A stretch of DNA of 64,000 bases. It comes from Molossus alvarezi. Taxonomy: Eukaryota > Chordata > Mammalia > Chiroptera > Molossidae. Below, piece after piece: positions 35,641 to 46,346 of this stretch (within the stretch, counting starts at the first letter, position 1; each line of letters begins with the position of its first letter). Below the pieces are notes generated by a model, which was not told the DNA's origin, did no database searches, and worked only from the letters and a program-made list of their open reading frames with translations. The position numbers and the translations under genes are program-made. Location: NCBI GenBank assembly GCA_037176705.1, contig CM073885.1:93186501-93250500 (forward strand), written 5' to 3'.

Positions 35641-36159
35641 ATGAATGTGTTTAACAATGGGAGAGTAGTGAGGATGGGAATGTGAAGAAGTACGAAGATC
35701 ACAAGGCCTAAAGGTTAGTGTTAAGACCAAGAGGATGTAAAATGTGCAGTTAATGGGAAGATTGCTATCCCCACTTCCCACTACAACTAGAGGATTTGTG
35801 TTTATCTCTATTTCATGGGACTCCCATGAAATATCCCTGTGCACAAAGATGGAAAGTTTTTTCAAATAACATGACAAGCACCTTAGCAATCAATAGGGAA
35901 CCAGTAAACAGATTTTAACTTGGAAATTCTATGAATGCTTTACCAGGAATGTAAAAGATGGAACAGAAACATTAACTCAATAACCCAAGTTTAGAGTTAA
36001 TGGGGCGAGAAGTTACAAAGACAAATCTAATAGATTTAAAAACTAAAAGGAAAGAAAAAAAAACCTGGTAGGACTATATCATAATTCGGTAAGAGAAGGA
36101 GATATAAGGATCCTAAAATTCTTGGCTTGAAGGGCAAAGTGGCTAGTGCTGCCATTATT
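35641..36159. other. Unassigned DNA
   Basis: Possibly further decayed L2, but nothing I can support. The 90-residue minus frame at 35617-35889 has no known domain. Confidence 0.45.
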
Positions 36160-36385
36160 CATTCATTAGGTAGCAACACTGCTTTAAACATATTAACTAA
36201 TTTAATCCTTATCGCAATGCTACGAGGTGGTTTTTATCATCATTACAGGTTGACTGATGAAAAAAGTGAGCCTGAAAGCTAACTAATTTGTCCAAGGCCA
36301 CTTGGTTAGCTATTGGCAGGGCCAGGATTCAAATTCAGACAGTGTGGTTCTGGATCCATGTTCTCAGCCGCTGTGCTGCAGTGGA
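36160..36385 (-). mobile_element. MIR SINE, antisense, nearly full length
   Basis: ACTAATTTAATCCTTATCGC, AATGCTACGAGGTGGTTTTT, ATCATCATTACAGGTTGACT, TTTGTCCAAGGCCACTTGG and GGGCCAGGATTCAAATTCAG follow the reverse complement of the MIR consensus in order, including the B-box-like GGATTCAAAT at the tRNA end. Confidence 0.88.
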
Positions 36386-39300
36386 TGAAATACTTTTACA
36401 GAGAGAGAGCAACTTTTATTTTGGACATGTGAGATTTGAGGTAAATGAAACAGAATAACTCTGGTACATTTTGCTCTCATTATACGAAGAGCTCAGAACA
36501 TTGCTGTTGTGTGGAGCAAGGTTGGCCCTGCCAAATGACAAATCTCGATACCACTATATCATTGTTTGAGTCAATAGGACATCTTGACTTTTGCTGAATG
36601 TGCTGAGAACAGTAATATTATCTCATTATCACTAAACTATAGCGATTCATAAAGGAATTAGAAGGAGAATTACTTCCTTAGGGACAGTCATGCCATATGG
36701 CTGTTATAAAAATAAAGTTTTAAACCATGTCGAATCTAAGTAGTGTTGTTGAAATCTCTTCATATCACACTAAGTATAATTCCTAAGGGGTCAATTGAAC
36801 ACTAAATAAACCCCTGTAACAAGAAATTATCTCAGTAGACATTACTTGGTCTTTATAAATTAAGAAAAAAAAAAACTTTAACAATTGCATTTGACTTTTT
36901 AAAATGTAGGTACATTTCTCCCTAAGGTTTAGTTACTGGACTATCCCTAATAGTAAGTAAAATAGAAGATACTGGTCTCAATGTAAGCATGGAATTTCTG
37001 TCATATAATCAGAAATCTTCAAACTCAAGTGTAGTGGAGACAAACTCCATTTCCCAAAGGTGGCTGATGGAATGTTTTATCACCTGCATATTAACTGTTA
37101 CATTAAGCTCAAGACTGACAAAATATTTTTTTTTTCCTGTGGTGCTTAAAACTCAAAACCAAAGCTTGAAAGATGCCTTTGCTCTAGTTTCACTTTATCG
37201 TTTTTACTTTTTGGAGAAATCTTCCTTCACAGAAGCCTTTAGAACTCTTGCGAAACGTCCCCCCCATCCTTCTGCTGTTTGGAGTTCCACTTCCGAGCTC
37301 CACTGTGTGAGAGCTGAGAGATAAGCACCACAACAAAAACAAAAGTGTGGCATCAAATGGAATCTGACCTTCTAGCAGGCAGAATGGAACCACATTGATC
37401 CTTTAAATCCCCTCAGTATTTGGCAAATCTTCTCATCCTAAAGAGCTGACTTTCATTGATTTTTTTCGTGTCATAAAAGAAATATCATATCTGAAGGACT
37501 TTTTTTTTTTTTAATAAAAGTCTGGAGATTTCTAGCTACTTTGTTGAGAAGAATTCTAATGTTGAATAAAGAGTCAATACTAAGTTCCTAAAGAAAGACT
37601 CTGACTATTTGGAGAAAAGCATGAAGAGGAATCTTTCATTTTCTTTGAATTTCACTATGGCCTTCTGACATATACTACATCCAGTTGTATAATCTGAGAC
37701 TATGTCATAAGCAGATTGAGATAATTCTCAAATATTGAGAACATACTGAGACTAACTCAGGTAAACTGATATGAACACATTAGGATACATACACATATGT
37801 GCTTACTTTTCTTACTATACATTAATTTGTTTTAAATTTAAATTTTTAAACATTTGTATAAGTATTTTTAGTATACCCATGCTTCTTATGATTTGCCGAC
37901 ATTCTGTCATTTTTCACACATGTAAACTATGATTTTTTTCTGAGTTTGAAGTCCCAGCTGCCGTTTACTTTGGAAGTTGGAGAATTGTTTTGGGAGTTCT
38001 CAGGTCACCCTGCTGCATCTGGGTCACTGAACTCAGATCCAGCAGGACAGAATGCAGCTCCTCTCCCAGTGGACTTCTCTTTTAGTACATGGTGCTTTTA
38101 ATACTCCCCCTCTCCCCAGGGTCTAACCAGGTTACACTCAAAGCCCAGCTCAGCACAGTGGCCAGATTTCTGACACTCTTAAGGATATTGTGAGCTATAT
38201 TAATATTTAAAATTTGGGTAATGAGTCACACACAGATTAAAGGAATAAGTCCTGGAACTGCACGATAGCATGAAAAAAAGACTTTCTATATATATATTCT
38301 CTAAACCATTAAAATAATTTGAGATAATTCAAGTGGCTTTATTAGAATGTGATTATTGTTTTCCAGTCTTACCTACAAGATGGGTCCATGGTAAGGATTT
38401 CAAGGGCAATACAATAAGGAATCTGTAAGGTATTTACTTAGTGTCCAGTGAAATATTGTTTAACACAATGCAACTGAAAGATACAGTGTCTTTATAAATT
38501 TTCTCTTAAACACTGTCATTTACAATTAGCCTAGGGATATTTCCAAAGTAATTAGTTATACCAAACACACAACTAATTTTAAAATAGCTAAGATCCTTAG
38601 CAAAAATAGAAAGGTTCCAGCTATGACTACAATTCTTCGACAATAATACGTTTTCAAATCCCCTATTCAAAACTGAAGTAACAAAAATGCATTTTGGGGG
38701 AAGCAATGTCAAGGTATTTGTTTTAAAAGTGATGAAATGCAAAATGTAATAAACAACAATAATAAGAATGTGAGTTATTTGGATTGCAAATTGTCATGAC
38801 AATTCTTGGAGAGATGTTGAGAAATCAGAAAGTTCAGTTTCCCACCTTCATTGGAGGACACACCTAAATTGACTTAGGAGAAATTCTGTTCTCTTAGGAA
38901 AGAATGATGTAACCACTTTTAAGAACTGTACGTAATAAGGGAAACAGAAGTCCATTGGGTTCTTTCACACAGAGGAAATTCAACAGAGAGGATTGGGTAA
39001 AAAAGTGTATTAAAAAAAATTTGAGTAGCCAAACTGAGTACTATGAAGCACAACAAATATTAGCAACAGCAGGAAGATACCAACTCTCCCTAGGACAAAA
39101 GGGACAATAAAAGGGAATGTTTCAACCAGAGCAAGCAGGTAGCTTGTGTAATGGCCTTTGGAATCTACTGCTTGGCAGGCAGGAATGATGGAACAAGGGC
39201 TTTTCATCAGAAGCTAGAACCAATATGGGCACAGAGACCCTGCCGGCAATGTTATTATAGACAGAATAAGAGGGGAAGAAATATCCTGATTTATCCCCTT

Positions 39301-40409
39301 CTCACACCCACCAATGCCTATGAATGTAACTAGAAGTTGGTACACACAAAACTGTAATACAGAGCAAAACAAGGGAATTTGAGAAGTAGAAACCCAATAG
39401 ACAAATGACCAGCACATAAATGATGAGAAATGAAAATTGTAAGACTCCTTAAATGTCAGTTTGTCCAACCTCTTAACCCATTACAAATCATTCAGAGCCA
39501 GAAGTTCGGAAAAAAAATTCTGTATTTATGGCAAAGCAAAGTCCTTTATTTATTGTCTGATCACGCTTTCTAATGTTCACTGACCTGGTCGCCATCCTTT
39601 TCACAGCATCTCTTCCGTTTTAAAGTTCATCTGATGGTCATAATTATTATTTTATTTGATGGGCTATAGAAGCTTAACATTCTTCAGGTTCATTCTTAAG
39701 TAGTTATCTTCATGAATGAACAAAAAGACTGATGTTGAGATGCCATGGCAATGACACAAATCTAGAGAGCTATAGTTCTATCCTCCTTTAAGTATTTCTC
39801 AAGTGCTCTGTCTATGGGCTTTTATGCTTCTCCTTAGTGTGGAGGAGTGAGAAATATTTAGTTAATCAAAGCTGGTCTCGTAAAGTAGTTTCACGTCATA
39901 AAACCCAATTCATATCCATTCTGCTTAGAACATCACTTTCTAGTTTACATAAATATTTCCAAGATTCCAACTATCTCTGAAGTCATGTTGAACAGATTTA
40001 TCACACCCCTTCCCGGGAGGTAATATCAACTATTACTCATATAAAATACCATTGACTTTCAGTTTCTTTTCTGTTCAAAATGTTCCTCTAATTTTCTATG
40101 TCTAACTTATTAACAACATATTTAATGGGATTTTATCTTTTTTCTCTTTTGAGTTATGATCTTAAGATGGTTTTTAGTACCGACAATGTGGTTGTTTTCT
40201 GCCCAAGCAAACCTTTAAGGCACATTATATCAAAACTGTTACTCCAGTTAAAAACAAAATTCAAGAATGGAAAACAACTGTGTGCCTTTTGCCACTATTT
40301 CTTTAATTCCACCTCAGGTTTTGTTGTTTGTTCTTATGTTAGCATGATTTCTATAGAATTTAGGGGTTCTTTTTTTTGTTGTTGTTGTGGGCTGGGAATG
40401 GGTGTTTTC
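36386..40409. other. Repeat-poor DNA, no gene recognised
   Basis: About 4 kb with no supported gene or repeat. A segment around 37190-37330 (TCTGCTGTTTGGAGTTCCAC) has a faint LTR-like texture. The region 38950-39470 also looks like an old repeat that I cannot name. The 111- and 123-residue open frames (36989-37324 and 40098-40469) have no domain, and the second ends in a microsatellite. A (GTT)n run lies at about 40374-40390. Confidence 0.45.
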
Positions 40410-40800
40410 TGTATTAGTCAGGGATCTCCAAACAGAACCAATAGGATGTGTGTGTGTGTGTGTGTTTAAGAAATTGACTCATGAGACTGTGAGGCTGGCA
40501 AGTTTGAAATTTGTAGGGGAGGCCCATAGGCCAGAAGTGGTGGTAGGAGTAGTTTCAGTCTTGAGTCTGAAGGCAGTCTGGATGCACAAGGCCTTCCTTT
40601 TTTGGGTATCTCCATCTTTTCTCTTAAATCCCTCAACTGCCTGGATAAGGCCTCCCACATTATGGAGGGTAACTTACTTTATTCAAGGTCTGCTGATTTA
40701 AATGTTAATCATGTTAAAATAATGAATAAACAGTAACATCTAGTCTGGTCTTTGACCAAACAGCTGGGTACCATACCCTGGTCAAGGTAACTTCACTACA
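40410..40800 (+). mobile_element. TGTATTAG-type LTR-like repeat (copy 2)
   Basis: Same family as the element at 10397. TGTATTAGTCAGGGATCTCC, AACAGAACCAATAGGATG, a GT microsatellite, GAGGCTGGCAAGTTTGAAAT, GTCTTGAGTCTGAAGGCAG, CATTATGGAGGGTAACTTAC, CTGATTTAAATGTTAATCA and TGACCAAACAGCTGGGTACC appear in consensus order. It is better preserved than copy 1. Overlapping frames of 64-104 residues are not considered genes. Confidence 0.8.
40447..40466. repeat. (GT)n microsatellite
   Basis: About ten GT units directly after CAATAGGAT, the position where copy 1 of the same repeat has its GATA array. Confidence 0.95.
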
Positions 40801-41523
40801 TTTTCCTTCATCACAAGTTCCTTCTTTGCCATTTTAAATGACCAGAAAACTATTTCACTTGAATCATATTGCATCATTATTTATTATAGAAAATAAAGTG
40901 GTATGAAATATTTGGAGGATAAGCACACTGAATATATGAATATCATTGCTAAAATATTATTTAAGAATACTAAATATTATTAAATTTTCAGTAAATGCAT
41001 GAAAGTGAAAAATGACTAGCAATATTTTCCAAAAAGAAAATCTCACAAAACTCCTGTAGGAAAGGTAAATTAGCTTACATTTATTAAGTTATGCCCTCAA
41101 AAGCTAACTTTAATTTGTAAAAAACAAAGTTCTCTTAATGCTAAACATTTATTCTATAATTTTCTTTTCTATAATTTTTCATACATTTTACAAAAGTACA
41201 TTTCAGTGGCTATATATGAAGAATCAATTATGAGTGGGTAGCTAACTCAGCTTTTTTAAGAAAACACATTTAGTAAGCTTAAGAGCGAACGCTTGTACTT
41301 TAATTATTATTTTAAAACCTTGCTAAGCATTACTTTAGTAAATTTTCCTGAGTACTTTATGCAACATTCTAGTTTTAAAAATATTTCATATAAACAATAC
41401 TGCTTTATCACTTTTTAAGAAATTTATTTATAAAAAGCATAGTCATAAAATTAATGTTCCTAAGGAGACTAATTTCTTAGTCACTTTATAGTTTTTAGGA
41501 ATTAAATGCCATTTATCACATAT
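40801..41523. other. Unassigned AT-rich DNA
   Basis: No feature was recognised. Confidence 0.5.
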
Positions 41524-41766
41524 TAATGATCTTTTTAAAAATTTTTTTTTCTTTATTGATTTTTGAGAGAGAGAAAGGAAAAGAAGGAGAGAGAGAAACA
41601 TCAATGAGAAAGAACATCGATTGGTTGCCTCCTGTATGCTCCACACTGGGGATTTGGCCCACAACCTGGGCATGTGCCGTGACCAGGAATCAAACCAGCG
41701 ACCTCTTGGTGCATGGGTCGACGCTCAACCAGTGAGCCACACTGGCCAGGCTTAATGATCTTTTTT
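41524..41766 (-). mobile_element. VES-type SINE, complete, with target duplication
   Basis: Antisense class 2 copy at about 41538-41752, with GATTGGTTGCCTCCTGTATG, GGAATCAAACCAGCGACC and GGGTCGACGCTCAACCAG. The duplication TAATGATCTTTTT occurs at 41524-41536 and again from 41753. The match is good, although T runs blur the exact edges. Confidence 0.95.
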
Positions 41767-42399
41767 AAGCACACAGTTTCTCTGGATAAGATTTGAAATA
41801 AACAGTTATCCATTAATTCTTTTGTTCAATGTTGTTTTAATTGCTCTTCCTGATATCTTTCATATTCTTAATTTAAAAGTCCAACTACCACTGGGTTTAG
41901 AAACTTAGAGGTTCTTAATTTTTTTCAGTCTTTTAATATTAGAATGGATGGTCTACAAAGTTGAACTCCAGTGGAAAATGTTTGCCCTTCATTTTTTAAT
42001 CATAAAACTTAAGCAAATAACAAGCTACTTTTTAAATAATAAGTTTCAACGTTAGAATTAAACATCCATGGGTTTTCTTTCACTAAGCCATATTTTAAAT
42101 TTATATATAAGAAAAAATATGGATCATTAATAGTTCCTTTTCTGAAGATAATGCTTTTCTGTATATAATTTAAAGATTTTTCATAAACATAGCCTCATTA
42201 ATCTTGGCAATGTCCCCTAAGGTAATTGTGTATGCATGACTTCCATTTTATAGATTATAAACTAACCTGTGGAAACTGAGTGTCATGGGATTCATTTTGT
42301 TTCTCATGCCACAACTATGATTCACAAAGACTCCAAATTTATTATAGGCATAGAATTTATTACATCATTCTTTTAGTTTATCCCCTCAAAGTCCAAAGA
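41767..42399. other. Unassigned AT-rich DNA
   Basis: No feature was recognised. Confidence 0.5.
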
Positions 42400-42615
42400 A
42401 AATGCAGTCTAGTGTAACTAAAAAAAAAAGTTCCAAAGTCAGAAAGCCAGGCTTTGATACATAGTTGTCCTACTTGGGCAAATTATTTAACCTCTCCAAG
42501 TTTACATCTGGCCAAACACCTGCTCTCTTCACAACAGTGTTGTGAGGCTTAAATGAAAGAAATATGTAAATGTGTTTTGTGCACTGCAGCTCCTATATAA
42601 AAGTTAGTTGTTATG
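42400..42615 (+). mobile_element. MIR SINE, sense
   Basis: AAAGTCAGAAAGCCAGGCTT, CTACTTGGGCAAATTATTTA, ACCTCTCCAAGTTTACATCT and GTGTTGTGAGGCTTAAATGA match the MIR order from tRNA-related part to 3' region. Confidence 0.78.
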
Positions 42616-42719
42616 TTATGCTTATGCCCCACTTGAAACTTTATTTAAAGCAAAAAGTGAATGCTATCAATGTTGGCATCCTTCAAGTCATAGTACTGGT
42701 ATATCAGCTATGTTCTACA

Positions 42720-42810
42720 ATCATTTACTGAATACGTTAGTGGATGGATGCTATTGAACATTTACTGTGTGTCAGGTCCTGTCCTAGACTTGTGTTGATA
42801 GGTAGCATTT
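42720..42810 (-). mobile_element. Possible L2 fragment
   Basis: TTGAACATTTACTGTGTGTCA and GGTCCTGTCCTAGACTTG resemble the antisense L2 3' end ('ttgagcacctactgtgtgccaggcactgttctagg'). It is short and diverged. Confidence 0.45.
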
Positions 42811-42884
42811 TAAAATCTTGTTATCAGGCAGGCTTGAAGTCACTAAATACTGGAAGGAAGGAAGTGTACATGCTTGTTTCTTCA

Positions 42885-43610
42885 AAAATTAAACATTGAA
42901 ACTACTATATCATCCAACAATTCTACTTCTGAGTATATACCCAGAGGAAATGAAAACAGAATATTGAAGAAATATATCTACTCCCATATTCATTGCAGCA
43001 TTATTCACACTAGCTGCATATGGAAACAAACTAAATGTCAATCAAGGGATTAATGGATAAAAAAAAGATGAGATATGTATTATGTGTGTCTGTGTGTGTG
43101 TGTGTATGAATATTATTCAGCCATGAAAACAGGACATCCTGCCAATTGTGATAACATGGATTGGCTTTGAGGACACTATACTAAGTGAGGTAAGTCAGAG
43201 AAAGACAAATGTTGTATGGTAACATATGTATGGAATCTAAAGAAGACAAACCCATAGAAACATACAGTAAAATTGTGGTCACCAGGGCCTGGGGGTTTGG
43301 GGGAAAGGAGAGATGTTGAAGGCTACAAACTTGTAATGATTAGTAAATAAACCTATGGATCTAATGCACAGCATAGTGAATATAGACAATAATAGTGTAT
43401 TATAATCATCAAACTTGCTAAAAGAATAGATCTTAATTATTCCAACCACTAGAAAAGTGGTAATTATGTGATGTGATAGAGGTACTAATTATCACTACAA
43501 TGGCAATCATATTATACATGTATTGACTCAACATGTTGTGTACTTTAAATTCCATAATATTATATGTCAAATATATTTCAGTTTTAAAATTCTTTTAAAT
43601 AAATTAAATA
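42885..43610 (+). mobile_element. L1 3' end, old (L1M-type)
   Basis: Sense L1 tail. CAACAATTCTACTTCTGAGT, CATTGCAGCATTATTCACAC, a short GT microsatellite near 43085-43104, GAATATTATTCAGCCATGAA, GATAACATGGATTGGCTTTG, AAATTGTGGTCACCAGGGCC and GTGTACTTTAAATTCCATA appear in order. It is 5'-truncated inside ORF2. Confidence 0.88.
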
Positions 43611-43789
43611 TTGACAAATTGAACCTCAGAAAATTAAACCACAAAAAGTTAAGTCTGTTCCAAGTATGGTGATCATTCACATTAATAAAACAAAAATACT
43701 ATCAATGAAATGGATGAAAAATAATATTAAAATAAAAAAGTGTTCATGTCTAAATCTGAGCAACTTAGGAATACAAATGGACTTATTTT

Positions 43790-44365
43790 TTTTAATCTGG
43801 TAAGTGGTATCTATAAATACCCACAACAAACATTTTAGTTAATAGCAAAATATTAAAAGTTCTACTTCTGTCACTAGGAGTGAGACAATGATGTCTGTCT
43901 GCTCTAACCTTTTATTGAACATAGTACCAATGTCTCACTCACCAGAGAATTACAGGAATAAAAGGTACGAGAATTCAAAGGTAAGATAAAAATGTGATTT
44001 GTCATTACAGGAGACAATATCATTGTATACTTTATTTATTTATCCTCACCCAAGGACATTTTTTGTATTTATCTTCAGATAGAGCAGGAGGAAGAGAGGG
44101 AGGAAGAGGGAGAGAGAAACATCGATATGAGAGAGACACATGGAGTGGCTGCCACCCACACAACCCCAACCAGGGTTGGGGACAAACTGCAACCAAGGTA
44201 CGTGCCCTTAGCAGGAACTGATCCCTGGACTCTGGTCCACAGGCCAATACTCTAACTGCTGAGCCAAACTGGCCAGGGCTCATTGTATACTTTGAAAGTC
44301 AAAAGAATCTACTGTCAAATTATTAGAATTAATAAGTAGATTTAGCAAAAATTTTGAAATCTGAA
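43790..44365 (+). mobile_element. L1 ORF2 fragment split by a VES SINE
   Basis: Before the SINE: AATCTGGTAAGTGGTATC, AACAAACATTTTAGTTAATA, TAGGAGTGAGACAATGATGT and ACCTTTTATTGAACATAGTA, the ORF2 segment just upstream of the catalytic FADD box. After it: AAAAGAATCTACTGTCAA and TTATTAGAATTAATAAGTAG, the segment just downstream. The VES copy at 44034-44280 landed between these, with some L1 sequence around FADD also lost or unrecognisable. Confidence 0.8.
44020..44293 (-). mobile_element. VES-type SINE inserted in L1, perfect target duplication
   Basis: Antisense class 1 copy at 44034-44279. The 14-bp duplication TCATTGTATACTTT is perfect at 44020-44033 and 44280-44293. The 3' end retains ATCCTCACCCAAGGACAT and the tail is TTTATTTATTT on the plus strand. 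Confidence 0.96.
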
Positions 44366-44914
44366 AACACACACACATATATACATAATATATTGATATT
44401 ACTATTATATTACAAGATAAGAAGTTCAGTGATATCACATAATATATTAAATGTGTTGTCCCTCACTAATACATAGTTGCATAAGATTTAAGATTGTAAT
44501 AAAGCTTTAATTCAGCATTTATATCAGTCTCTAAGTTTAAATCTGTGATGTGCCATTTTATATGACCTTATAATTTTCACTCTGCTTTAAGCATATCCTG
44601 CTGTAAGTCTAGCGCCTCCTTTCAGTGGTGGCACATAGTATGCACTCAAACTAAAGGACTATAACGCTTTCCCTGTCTCTAAAATCTCTTCACTCTATGC
44701 TGCTATTCAAATGACTTTTCATTGTAAGTTGAATAATTTTTATTTTTTGAAAGATCAAAGTATTATATTCCTCTTATCTTTTAACAGCATTGTTTATCTA
44801 GTTTCCTTTCCAATAAAGTAAACTGAGCAAATATATATGTACATATATATTCTTGCATCCCTTTGTTAATGATGTGTAAAATAACTGCCCAGAGTAGACA
44901 GAGGCAATATGGTA
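44366..44914. other. Unassigned DNA
   Basis: No gene seen. TGGTGGCACATAGTATGCACT at about 44627 may be the tip of an L2 or MIR 3' end. The rest is AT-rich. Confidence 0.45.
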
Positions 44915-45410
44915 TTGCTGAACAAGATGCAGAGATTTATTATAAAACAGACTGGCTTCAAATTTCAGCATGAATTATGACACAAATATTACCTAAGGAA
45001 AGTTATTTAACCTTTCTTTTTTTTTTTTTTTTTTTTATCCTCACCTGAGGATATTTTTCCATTTTTTGTACAGATAGAGTGGGAGGGAGAGAGAGAGAGA
45101 AACATCGACGTGAAGGGACACATCAAGTAGCTGCCACCCGCACGACCAACCAGGGCCGGGGACAAACTGCAACCGAAGTACGTGCCCTTAGCGGGAACCG
45201 AACCCGGGTCTCTCTGGACTGCAGGCCGACGCTCTAACCGCTGAGCCAAACTGGCCAGGGCTAACCTTTCTAAGTCTCAGTTTACACACTTAGAAATGGG
45301 AAAATAATACCTATCTCTAAAGGTCACTGTAAAAATTAAAATGTAATTAGACATGTTAACTTCTTTTCATAATGCTTAGCACATAGTAAGTGTTTATCTA
45401 TTATTATAAT
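44915..45410 (+). mobile_element. MIR SINE split by a VES SINE
   Basis: MIR landmarks are distributed on both sides of the younger SINE. Left side: AAACAGACTGGCTTCAAATT, then GAAAGTTATTTAACC. Right side: AAGTCTCAGTTTACACACTT, AATAATACCTATCTCTAAAG and GCTTAGCACATAGTAAGTG. Joined in order they follow the MIR consensus (…'ttacttaacctctctgagcctcag'…'agcacatagtaagtgctcaa'), so the VES copy at 45018-45261 cut an older MIR. Confidence 0.88.
45008..45271 (-). mobile_element. VES-type SINE inserted in MIR, perfect target duplication
   Basis: Antisense class 1 copy at 45018-45261 with a long T run. The 10-bp duplication TAACCTTTCT is perfect at 45008-45017 and 45262-45271. Boxes are well preserved: on the plus strand GGGAACCGAACCCGG (B box complement) and CTGAGCCAAACTGG. 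The near-palindrome ATCCTCACCTGAGGAT is intact. This is among the youngest copies here. Confidence 0.97.
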
Positions 45411-46052
45411 TACAAACCAGTGATTGCACAATCCTGTACAACCTTCAAATGGGAAAGTCCAAAATTTCTAAATAAGAAGAGCTTAGGCAGAGACATCTAG
45501 TTGTAATATAAGTTCCAGAAAATGTGTTTTGAAACTATAGGTGCATAGTAAGAGCACTTTTTAAAATTTAGAGTACATTTTTTTAAATTTGTATGTCTTG
45601 GCCTAGTGGGTAATGGAGAATATGGGGAGCGTTGATATTTCTCCATCGACATTGTGTAATTACCCTCCTGGGTCTGATGCATTTCCTATTCAATTAAGAA
45701 TTTAAAGAAAAAAAAAAAAAATATATATATATATAGATTGCCTTCTGAAACCAAAGTCATTAATTCTGGAGTGGAGCAACTTAAAAGGCAGCTGCTAAGT
45801 TCTATAAAGTCTTACCAAGAACATTGAAGGAATTTGTTAATTGCCATAGTTTCATTACTGTACAATACTTGGAATAAGTTGGCCTTCATTAGACAGTATG
45901 TTGGCGTCTATTGACGTCAATTTATAGCACAGGTGTTAACAAAAAGAAAAATAAATTTGGTGAAGAATTACAAATTATAATGAAGCTAACTAAAAAAAAA
46001 TTAACTTTTAATACAAAATGTAAAATTACGCTTGTGTAAGATTCAAATAATT
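45411..46052. other. Unassigned AT-rich DNA
   Basis: Contains an A run followed by (TA)n at about 45707-45735. No gene was recognised. Confidence 0.5.
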
Positions 46053-46346
46053 TCAAAATTATATATGTGTGTGTAAATAAGCATACACCTATATATTGTT
46101 TGTTTGTTAATCCTCACCTGAGGATATTTTCCCATTGATTTTTTTAGACAGAGTTGAAGGGAGAGAGGGAGACAGAGAGAAACACTGATGTGAGAGATTG
46201 GTTGCCTCCTGCACAACCCCAACCGGGGTCGGGATAGAACCTGCAACCCAGGTACATGCCCTTGACTGGGAATTGAATCCAAGACCCTTCAGTCCCCTTG
46301 CCAATGCTCTAACCACTGAGAAAACCAGCCAGGGCTCAAAATTATA
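46053..46346 (-). mobile_element. VES-type SINE with a long degenerate tail
   Basis: Antisense class 1 copy with its head ending at 46334. TCAAAATTATAT occurs at 46053-46064 and 46335-46346 as target duplication. The SINE body ends at AATCCTCACCTGAGGATATT (about 46109). Between it and the left duplication lies about 45 bp of GT/AT-rich sequence including (TTTG)n, a tail that has mutated and expanded since insertion. Confidence 0.9.

Noticed and set aside
40098..40469. 123-codon open frame as a possible gene
   Set aside because: Its end is formed by a GT microsatellite and part of an LTR-like repeat. It has no recognisable domain and no supporting splice or promoter context.
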